From: Notoacmeibacter sp.
GTDB taxonomy: Bacteria; Pseudomonadota; Alphaproteobacteria; Rhizobiales; Rhizobiaceae
Reading direction: 5' to 3'
DNA: 64,000 bases
Assembly (NCBI GenBank): GCA_019912385.1
Contig: JAIOIW010000003.1
Location: 1 to 64,000, forward strand
Position numbers and translations under genes: made by a program
Shown: positions 57,450 to 64,000 of the stretch, piece by piece
How positions within the stretch are numbered: the first letter of the stretch is position 1
Layout of the letters: each line of letters opens with the position of its first letter
Notes under the pieces: generated by a model
What the model saw: the letters and a program-made list of their open reading frames with translations, nothing else
Told to the model about the DNA's origin: nothing
Database searches by the model: none

Positions 57450-58556
57450 TTATCGCCGGTCGCGATCGCTCCCGCTTCCGGGCGAGGCCCGGGGTTTCAC
57501 CAGCGCGGAGAGGAAATCGGCCATCGCGGGGCGTTTGACCGCCGAGAAGGGTAGCGGCCGGGCGGTATCCATGGCCGCGATGCCGATCCTGACGGTCATC
57601 AACCCGTTGACGACGCCTTCGCCCAGGCGTGCTGACAGCCGCGCCGCGACCCCGTGGCCGAGAACCTGGCTGACCATGCTGTCGCCGACCGCAATCGTGC
57701 CGGTCACGGCAAGATGGGCGATGACGCTGCGCGACAGGCGCATGAAACCGAGCGTGCCGGGGCGCCCGCCATAGACATTGGCGATGCGGCGAATCAGGCG
57801 CGCGGCTTCAAAGATGACGTATCCGACGTCCACCAGCGCGCGGGGGCTGACCGCGGTCACGACAGAAACGCGTTTGGCGGCGTCGAGAACGAGCCGCCGC
57901 GCCTCGATGTCGAGCGGGACCATCAGCTCCGTCTCGGCCAACCGCAGCAGGTCCGGACCGTCGATGATATCCCCTTCCAGCGACTTCAGCATCTTTCGCC
58001 CGTCGGCCGTCTCCGGGCGGCTTTCCAGGAATTGGCAAAGGTCGTTCACAAGCGCGCGGGCGGGGGTGGAATCCTTGTGAACGGCCGCGTCCGCGCCACG
58101 AATCCGCAGGCGGGTGACCGAGGCCAGCCGGCGCAATGCGGCGAGTTCGCGAACAAGGATGCCGAGAAGCGCCAATGCTGCGAGTGCCGTCAGCCCCGCG
58201 GCGGTCCAGCCGAGCCAATCCGCGCGGGCAAACAGGTCGCGGATCAACCCGTCGAGCCAGAGGCCTGCCGCGAGCGACACCAGGAGCCCGAGCGCAGCGA
58301 GGAAAAGCCTGCCGAGGGTGAAGCGGAGCGCGGGCTCCGGCGGCAGCGGTGCGGCTATGCCGTCATCCGCCATATTGGCGAACGGATCGTCCTCGGGCGG
58401 CGTCACGGTAACGACGGCGTGGCGACCGACGGCCTGCGGCGGGCGGCTTGCCGGGGCTTTGGCTGTTCTGGATTTTTCAGCTTCGCCGGCCTTTTGCGGA
58501 CCGGGTTCCGGCGCTATCGGAAAGGCAGCCGGCTTGCGGTGCGTGCGGTCGGTCAT
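57450..58556 (-). CDS. YcjF/TIGR01620-family membrane protein
   Basis: 368 residues: a long polar, Pro/Ala-rich N-terminus (about 1-75), two membrane helices (about 82-105 and 115-137), and the YcjF domain with a hydrophobic GxxxG-type stretch and IGIAAMDTARPLPF. Function unknown. Starts 4 bases inside the YcjX stop (ATGA), the usual YcjX-YcjF pair. Confidence 0.87.
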   Translation of the reverse strand: MTDRTHRKPAAFPIAPEPGPQKAGEAEKSRTAKAPASRPPQAVGRHAVVTVTPPEDDPFANMADDGIAAPLPPEPALRFTLGRLFLAALGLLVSLAAGLWLDGLIRDLFARADWLGWTAAGLTALAALALLGILVRELAALRRLASVTRLRIRGADAAVHKDSTPARALVNDLCQFLESRPETADGRKMLKSLEGDIIDGPDLLRLAETELMVPLDIEARRLVLDAAKRVSVVTAVSPRALVDVGYVIFEAARLIRRIANVYGGRPGTLGFMRLSRSVIAHLAVTGTIAVGDSMVSQVLGHGVAARLSARLGEGVVNGLMTVRIGIAAMDTARPLPFSAVKRPAMADFLSALVKPRASPGSGSDRDRR

Positions 58557-60031
58557 GCCAGGCGATCTCCAAACAGGAACTGCATCGCGCGATCGAGCCG
58601 GATGTGCGGCAGAGACAGCGTCACACCTTCGGCCGTGCGGTCGAGCCTGGGCGGGCGAAACCGGACAAAGCGGATCGGGAATCCCGGTAGCACCTTTTCT
58701 TCAGATTCCGAATCAACATGTTTGAACACTGAATCCGGATTGTCCGGCAAGTCACCGGGAAATATGGCCGTTTCCGTTTCGCCATCGAACCCGGTACCGT
58801 TGATCGTCTCCCCGGCAAGCGGTGTTCCGATAATCACGGGCAGGGTCTCGCCATCCTGCTTGACACTGCCTTCACGGGTGGCGCGGATGGCGGCCATCGC
58901 CGCCACCTCGACTTCGGCGCCAAAGTAGCGGGCCCGTTCCACCGCCCTGTCGACGAGGCGGCGCACGATCGCCTGGAGCCGATCATGGCTTTCGTGGTGA
59001 ATCTGGTCGGCCTTGGTCGCTGCGACCAGGATGCGGCCGATCCGCCGCGACACAAGCGAAGTCAGGATATTGCCCGAGCCCTGGCGAAAGCAGCCGAGGA
59101 TTTCGCTAAGCGCGCGTTCGAGATCCTGGACCGCCGCTGCGCCGGCATTCATCGCCTGCATGGCGTCGATCAACACGATCTGGCGGTCGAGCCGGGCGAT
59201 ATGTTCGCGGAAGAACGGTTTGACCACATGGGTCTTGTAGGCTTCGTACCGCCTTTCCATCATTCGGGCGAGCGACCCCTTGGGGTAGCTGCAGGACGCG
59301 TCGAGACGCAGCGGTGCAAAGGTGAGCGCGGGCGAGCCTTCCAGGTCGCCGGGCATCAGGAATCGGCCGGGCGGCAGGGTGGACAGGGCGCGCTCGTCGG
59401 CGCGACAAGCCTTCAGATAAGCGGTGAAGGCGGAGGCGAGGTCGCGGGCATGGGTCTCCTCCGCCTCCAGGGCCGGATCCGTTGCCTCCGTCATCTTCAA
59501 CCATTCACCGGAAAGATCGGCGCGTACCGGCGCTCCCGCCATCTCCAGGGCCTCGGCGGAGAATGTGGCGAAGTCCTTTCCCAGAAGCGGCAGATCGAGC
59601 AGCCATTCGCCGGGGTAGTCGACGATGTCGAGGGAAAGCCTGCCGCCGGGAAACAGGCGGCCCCAGCCGGATGCCGACTGGTATTCCATCGTCAGGCGCA
59701 GTTGCGAGATGGCGCGGGTCGATTCCGGCCAGATTCGCTCATCGACGAGGGCGGCAACATGATCCTCGTACTGGAAACGGGGCACCGCGTCGTCGGGCTG
59801 GGGGCGAAGGTAGGCCTGGGTGATGCGGCCCGACCTTTGCGGCTCGAACAGAGGGAGGCGGCCGCCGTTGACCAGGTTGTGCACCAGCGCCGAGATGAAC
59901 ACGGTCTTGCCGGCGCGCGACAGGCCGGTGACCCCCAGGCGCAACGTCGGGTCGGCAAGACCGGCGAATCGGCTGCCAATGGTGTCGAGAGCAATCTGCG
60001 CCTCGTCGGCAATTGTGGTCAGCGAAGCCAA
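58553..60031 (-). CDS. YcjX-family P-loop protein
   Basis: 492-residue cytoplasmic P-loop NTPase (DUF463/YcjX) probably acting with the membrane protein YcjF. Walker A in VTGLSRAGKTVF; later block RIGRILVAATKADQIHH resembles a G4-type guanine-specificity loop, suggesting GTP. TTG start at 60031 gives MASLTTIADEAQ, typical of rhizobial homologues. Role unknown; phage-shock or stress links are reported in enterics. Confidence 0.88.
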   Translation of the reverse strand: MASLTTIADEAQIALDTIGSRFAGLADPTLRLGVTGLSRAGKTVFISALVHNLVNGGRLPLFEPQRSGRITQAYLRPQPDDAVPRFQYEDHVAALVDERIWPESTRAISQLRLTMEYQSASGWGRLFPGGRLSLDIVDYPGEWLLDLPLLGKDFATFSAEALEMAGAPVRADLSGEWLKMTEATDPALEAEETHARDLASAFTAYLKACRADERALSTLPPGRFLMPGDLEGSPALTFAPLRLDASCSYPKGSLARMMERRYEAYKTHVVKPFFREHIARLDRQIVLIDAMQAMNAGAAAVQDLERALSEILGCFRQGSGNILTSLVSRRIGRILVAATKADQIHHESHDRLQAIVRRLVDRAVERARYFGAEVEVAAMAAIRATREGSVKQDGETLPVIIGTPLAGETINGTGFDGETETAIFPGDLPDNPDSVFKHVDSESEEKVLPGFPIRFVRFRPPRLDRTAEGVTLSLPHIRLDRAMQFLFGDRLA

Positions 60032-60110
60032 GCCTGCCCGTCTCCCGCGAGTTCAAGAGACCTGCATATAAGCCCGGGGCACGACGATTGAAACAGGCCG
60101 GACACGGCGG

Positions 60111-60614
60111 TCAAAGGTCTGCCGGAGTCAGATAGGTCTCCAGACGTCCCCGCAGGGCCGCCTCGTCACCGGTTCCGGTGTCGATTTCGATGACCGCCAA
60201 CCCGCAGGCGGCAAATCCGCGCGCCAGCGCGGCGCGCGCCTCCTGCGTGCCGGCAAAAGCCATCGCCACGTCCTCCAGCATCGGATTGTGACCGATGATC
60301 AGTATGGTGCCGTTGCCAATATTCTGCCTTATGGTTTCGGCATATCCGGCGGTATCGGCGGTATAGAGGTGGTCGGTGAAAGCCGCATTCTCCTCGGCCA
60401 TCTCAAGGCCGGGCGCCATGTGAGCCCAGGTTTCGCGCGCGCGCCGCGCCGTCGAGCAGATCACCCGGTCGGGAACGAGTCCTCTTTCCAGCATTTTCCG
60501 ACCGAGGGTGTCGGCGTCGGCAACGCCGCTCTCGTCCAGCGCGCGGTCGAAATCGCGTGTTCCGGGCAGGGGCCAGGCGGCCCGGGCATGGCGGATGAGA
60601 ATCACGCGGCTCAT
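60111..60614 (-). CDS. SixA-like histidine phosphatase
   Basis: 167-residue histidine-phosphatase-superfamily enzyme. Catalytic RHAR motif with His9, second His in IIGHNPMLEDVA, and Arg in STARRARETW. SixA of E. coli dephosphorylates an HPt domain, so phospho-protein substrates are possible, but small-molecule targets are equally likely. Same strand as ycjX, 79 bases upstream of it; divergent from dksA. Confidence 0.86.
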   Translation of the reverse strand: MSRVILIRHARAAWPLPGTRDFDRALDESGVADADTLGRKMLERGLVPDRVICSTARRARETWAHMAPGLEMAEENAAFTDHLYTADTAGYAETIRQNIGNGTILIIGHNPMLEDVAMAFAGTQEARAALARGFAACGLAVIEIDTGTGDEAALRGRLETYLTPADL

Positions 60615-60884
60615 GGATGGTCCTTCCTTCCGCCGTGTGTTGGCGGTGCGGCATCAAGTTATGCACGCAATGGAGCGTGTTCAATCGGCGCGCAGGCCAA
60701 ATGTCCCGGCCATCGCCATCATTGTCACGGAGCGGCAACATTTCCGCGCCACAGGTAAACCGCAGCCTGCAACCGGTGGTCATTCACCAAGCGTTGAATT
60801 TTGCGTTATCGCGTGCAGCTTTGAGCTTGTGTGCCCCGGCAACGGCAAATATATAGGCCGCGAGTCTAATACTGGGTGAGCCGA

Positions 60885-61301
60885 ATGTCCGAGATTGCCA
60901 ATTCCGACTACGTGCCAACCGAGGACGAGCCGTTCATGAACGAACGGCAGCGGTCATATTTCCGCGAAAAGCTGGTCTCCTGGAAGAATGATATCCTGCG
61001 CGAAGCTCGCGAGACTCTCGAAACGCTGCAGACGGAAAACGAGAACCATCCGGACCTGGCCGACCGCGCCTCGTCTGAGACGGATCGCGCCATCGAGCTC
61101 AGGGCGCGGGACCGCCAGCGCAAGCTCATCTCCAAGATCGACGCTGCCTTGCAGAGGATCGACGACGGTACCTACGGCTATTGCGAGGAGACCGGCGAGC
61201 CGATCTCGCTGCGCCGCCTCGATGCACGTCCGATCGCGACCCTGTCGCTGGAGGCCCAGGAACGTCACGAGCGCCGCGAAAAAGTCTACCGCGACGACTG
61301 A
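60885..61301 (+). CDS. dksA: RNA polymerase-binding regulator DksA (zinc finger degenerate)
   Basis: Secondary-channel factor working with ppGpp to retune RNA polymerase. 138 residues. Coiled coil with Asp-Ala tip region RASSETDRAIELRARDRQR, then the C-terminal finger region YGYCEETGEPISLRRLDARPIA, which keeps one Cys where canonical DksA has four, like zinc-independent DksA2 forms. ATG at 60885 chosen over a GTG three codons earlier. Preceded by 270 gene-free bases in which I see no feature beyond a possible promoter. Confidence 0.93.
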   Translation: MSEIANSDYVPTEDEPFMNERQRSYFREKLVSWKNDILREARETLETLQTENENHPDLADRASSETDRAIELRARDRQRKLISKIDAALQRIDDGTYGYCEETGEPISLRRLDARPIATLSLEAQERHERREKVYRDD

Positions 61302-61381
61302 TACCGGGCCGGATCGAATTCAAGCGGGCTGTACTGCACCTGGGCTGGAAATCGCGCCAACCCATACCGATTCTGGCGATA

Positions 61382-62224
61382 TCAAGCGCCGCTCTTTTCC
61401 TCGCCCAGTTGGTCGAGAAGCCTTTTCATCTCCTCTTCCAGCGACGGGAAATCCTCGCTGTCCTCTTTGGCGATCGGCGGTGCGGGCTGCGGCCCGGGCG
61501 CCGTCTTCGGCGTTTCCGGCTCGTCGAAAACCGCGCGCAGGGCTTCGGAGAAGTCCGGCTCGGTGTTTTCGACTGAAGGCGGGAGCGCAGGGGGAGCAGC
61601 CGCTGTCAACGGCCTGGGGGATGGTGCCTGCACCGATGGTGCGGGTTGTGGCGGCATAACGGCTGGCGGAACGCGCCGCGGTTCGCCGGACGGCATTCGT
61701 TCGGTTCCGGATTCGGCGTAACGCGCCTGGGCGACCGCGCTGGCGACCGCGGCCGGCGCATGGACGGGGGCGGGCGGTTCGGGCGCCTCACGGCGCGGCC
61801 GGACCACGGGTTCGACCGGTCTGGCGGGTTCGGCCGGTCTTGCCGCCGCCGGACGCACGGGGCGCATGACGGCCGGCTCGGACACAGGCGCGGCCGCCAT
61901 GGCCGCCGGCTCTGCTTCAGCCGCCGGCTGCCGCACCTCGATTGCGCCCTCGACAACCACATCCGTCGGGCCGCCGATCAGCAGCAGGTGCTCGCGTTCG
62001 TCACGACGCACGAGCACGAGGCGGCGCCGGCTGTCGACAGCCGTCGCATCAACGACGGCCAGGCGCTGGTGGCGCTTTCCGCCGCCGGCGATGAAAGTGC
62101 CGGGAACCAGGCCGCGCAGCAGGCGGATCACGATCAGCGCGAGAACCGTCAGTGAAAGCACGATCGCGATCCATGTCGCGATCCGCGCGGGCCCTTCGCC
62201 CAGCGCCTCGGTGATCCAGTTCAT
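61382..62224 (-). CDS. FliO-like membrane protein with Pro/Ala-rich tail
   Basis: 280 residues: N-terminal membrane helix (about 14-38), a FliO-like small domain (GGGKRHQRLAVVDATAVDSRRRLVLVRRDEREHLLLIGG), and a long Pro/Ala/Glu-rich disordered region to an acidic end with LEEEMKRLLDQLG. FliO helps assemble the flagellar export gate, but no flagellar genes are here. The gene lies between dksA and cckA, divergent from cckA. Confidence 0.62.
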   Translation of the reverse strand: MNWITEALGEGPARIATWIAIVLSLTVLALIVIRLLRGLVPGTFIAGGGKRHQRLAVVDATAVDSRRRLVLVRRDEREHLLLIGGPTDVVVEGAIEVRQPAAEAEPAAMAAAPVSEPAVMRPVRPAAARPAEPARPVEPVVRPRREAPEPPAPVHAPAAVASAVAQARYAESGTERMPSGEPRRVPPAVMPPQPAPSVQAPSPRPLTAAAPPALPPSVENTEPDFSEALRAVFDEPETPKTAPGPQPAPPIAKEDSEDFPSLEEEMKRLLDQLGEEKSGA

Positions 62225-62448
62225 CCCAGGTACGCCTCGCTGACCGTTGAAATCCCTTGACGGGCCAATGTAGTCCGCTCCGGGCGTGGCGGGCAAGCAA
62301 TGTCGCCACGACGTCCGTGCTATCAACGGCATATTGGAACAATGCGGAGATTTTATACCGAGGGCTTCCGGTTCCGCCAATTATGTGATTCAACCGGACA
62401 AGGGCCGGCCCGGCCGAGGGATTTCCAGATTTCGTGCGAGCGCAGGCA

Positions 62449-64000
62449 ATGAAGAAGGATACGCAGGGCGAGTTCTATCCGCTACCGATTGTGGACGGCG
62501 ACTCGCGCCTGGGCCCGGTCGCCCGCCTCGTCATCTTCGCCATCGTGCTGACATTCGCGGCGCTGGCATTCGTGTATTATCGCGATCGCATGGGCGAGCC
62601 CTTCCTGCTCGGCCTGCTCGGCATGCTGGCGATGATCGGCATCGGCTACCTGTTCGCCAACGCGATCGGCATCGTGCGGGTCAATCCGGCCTCGACAGGC
62701 GACCTGCTGTCGAAGGCCTATGTCGATTCGATGGGGCAGGGCGTCGTCGTGACCGACGCCAGGGAGCGCGTGGTCTATGCCAACCGCGCCTATGCCGACG
62801 TCACCGGGGCGACGTCGATCAGCGACATCCGCACGGTACAGAACCTGCTTTCGGACAATCCCGAAGCTGCCGGAACGATCGAACGGCTGGCGGCGGGCCT
62901 GAGCGACGGGCGGGCGGGCATCGGTGAATTCCGCCTGTCGAGCGCGATCCGGCCGGGCTCGGAGTCCGGACCCCACTGGTACCGGGTGCAGGCGCGGTCG
63001 TTTGCCCTTCCCGGCGAGCGCCGGCCCTATTCGGCATGGCAGATCGCCGACATTACCGGCGAGCGCGGCGAGCAGGAGCGCTATTTCCAGGACCTGCAGA
63101 AGGCGATCGACCATCTCGACCACGCGCCGGCCGGCTTCTTTGCCGCCGACACCGAGGAGCGCATCACCTATATCAACGCCACGCTGGCGGAATGGCTGGG
63201 CGTGGACCTGGCGAAATTCGTGCCCGGATCGATGACCGTCTCGTCGATCATCGCCGGCGACGGCATGGCGCTGCTGCACGCGGTGAAGGCGGAGGCGGGG
63301 ACGAGCCGCGACGCGATCGTCGATCTCGACCTGGCTTCGATGAAGGGCGAGGCGGTGCCGGTGCGCTTCATGCACCGGGTTTCAGCCGGCCGCGACGGCA
63401 GGCCGGGCGCGACGCGCTCCATCGTGCTGCACCGCGGCCAGGGCAACCATGCCGGCGACGAGGCGCGGGCGTCGGAAATCCGCTTCACGCGGTTCTTCAA
63501 CTCCACGCCGATGGCGATTGCCGGCATCGACGGCGACGGCCACATCCTGCGCACCAATGCGCCGTTCCTCTCGCTCTTCTCGAGCGTCGTCGACCGCGAT
63601 TCTCTGGACCGCAAGGTGCGCTTCGACACGGTGATCGCCGAGTCCGACCGCGCGCGCTTCGCCCAGGCGCTGGAAGCCGCCAAGCACGGCAAGGCGGATA
63701 TCGCGCCGATCGAATCGACGCTGCCGGGCGACGGCAACCGCCATATCCGCTTCTACGTCAACGCCGTGGTCGATTCTGGCACCGGCGACGAGGCGGAGGA
63801 GGCGGCGATCGTCTATGCCGTCGACACCACCGAGCAGAAGGCGCTGGAAGCGCAGATGGCGCAGAGCCAGAAGATGCAGGCGGTCGGCCAGCTTGCCGGC
63901 GGCATCGCGCACGACTTCAACAACGTGCTGACCGCCATCATCATGGCGTCGGACCTGCTGCTCATCAATCACCGCGCGTCCGACCCCTCCTTCCCCGACA
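62449..64000 (+). CDS. cckA: Cell-cycle hybrid histidine kinase CckA (3' end outside window)
   Basis: Kinase/phosphatase at the top of the CckA-ChpT-CtrA phosphorelay that controls the alphaproteobacterial cell cycle. The first 517 residues are visible and run off the right edge. Two membrane helices (about 26-45 and 50-70), PAS-like domains (about 85-210, 215-335 and 345-455), and the start of the kinase core with H-box [14 protein letters not shown] (His near 488). The gene should continue with the ATPase and receiver domains. Starts at ATG 62449 ([17 protein letters not shown]). Confidence 0.93.
   Translation, partial: MKKDTQGEFYPLPIVDGDSRLGPVARLVIFAIVLTFAALAFVYYRDRMGEPFLLGLLGMLAMIGIGYLFANAIGIVRVNPASTGDLLSKAYVDSMGQGVVVTDARERVVYANRAYADVTGATSISDIRTVQNLLSDNPEAAGTIERLAAGLSDGRAGIGEFRLSSAIRPGSESGPHWYRVQARSFALPGERRPYSAWQIADITGERGEQERYFQDLQKAIDHLDHAPAGFFAADTEERITYINATLAEWLGVDLAKFVPGSMTVSSIIAGDGMALLHAVKAEAGTSRDAIVDLDLASMKGEAVPVRFMHRVSAGRDGRPGATRSIVLHRGQGNHAGDEARASEIRFTRFFNSTPMAIAGIDGDGHILRTNAPFLSLFSSVVDRDSLDRKVRFDTVIAESDRARFAQALEAAKHGKADIAPIESTLPGDGNRHIRFYVNAVVDSGTGDEAEEAAIVYAVDTTEQKALEAQMAQSQKMQAVGQLAGGIAHDFNNVLTAIIMASDLLLINHRASDPSFPD

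Overview
The window is a GC-rich, gene-dense piece of an alphaproteobacterial chromosome, almost certainly from the order Hyphomicrobiales (Rhizobiales). Pointers are the Tad pilus genes, a RegB/RegA (ActS/ActR) redox two-component system, the dapD-dapE/truA-fmt-def cluster, the N-end-rule transferase Bpt, a DksA-FliO-like-CckA cluster, and a very large two-TM coiled-coil protein resembling the GROWTH POLE RING (GPR) protein of polar-growing rhizobia. Family and genus cannot be fixed from sequence alone; a Phyllobacteriaceae/Rhizobiaceae-type organism is the best guess. I found no tRNA, rRNA, CRISPR array, insertion sequence, prophage or attachment site.

Layout. 1-3425: tail of a Tad pilus locus (cpaF, tadB, tadC). 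3580-8803: orphan ABC ATPase, helicase HrpB, RegB/RegA. 8820-14175: DMT exporter, diguanylate cyclase, HAD pyrimidine nucleotidase, a copper pair (DUF2946 and PCu(A)C), cupin, LOG-type protein. 14319-21008: lysine/peptidoglycan genes dapD and dapE, small membrane proteins, then truA-fmt-def on the minus strand with rmuC divergent. 21016-25290: second DMT exporter, bpt, SLC13 permease, RDD protein. 25358-29811: RND efflux pump and adaptor. 30126-34618: two-subunit NAD-dependent formate dehydrogenase of the fused (Fdh1-like) type. 34747-40764: DHH phosphoesterase, stress membrane protein, TPR protein, formyltransferase-like protein, omega-aminotransferase, Coa1-domain protein. 41041-47519: valine-degradation pair (acyl-CoA dehydrogenase, mmsB), cobQ, VOC protein, AraC regulator, TauE/SafE permease, TerB-like protein. 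47574-52667: the 1454-residue GPR-like protein and a divergent orphan HPt protein. 52797-57332: ferredoxin, ferredoxin-NADP reductase, DUF922 protease-like protein, folP-folB-folK, secreted hypothetical. 57450-64000: YcjF/YcjX pair, SixA-like phosphatase, dksA, FliO-like protein and the start of cckA.

The cell-cycle thread is the most interesting one. A full CtrA-type box (TTAA-N7-TTAA) lies between the GPR-like gene and the HPt gene, and CckA, the kinase that feeds CtrA, starts near the right edge. Other non-coding signals are a hairpin that buries the ribosome binding site of the DHH gene, a repeat-rich divergent region between the efflux pump and formate dehydrogenase, a structured minus-strand stretch ending in a strong terminator (candidate small RNA or long 3' UTR), and a possible general-stress (EcfG/RpoE2) promoter before the GlsB/YeaQ gene. 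All function calls rest on motif recognition from the translated sequence; no database search was run.
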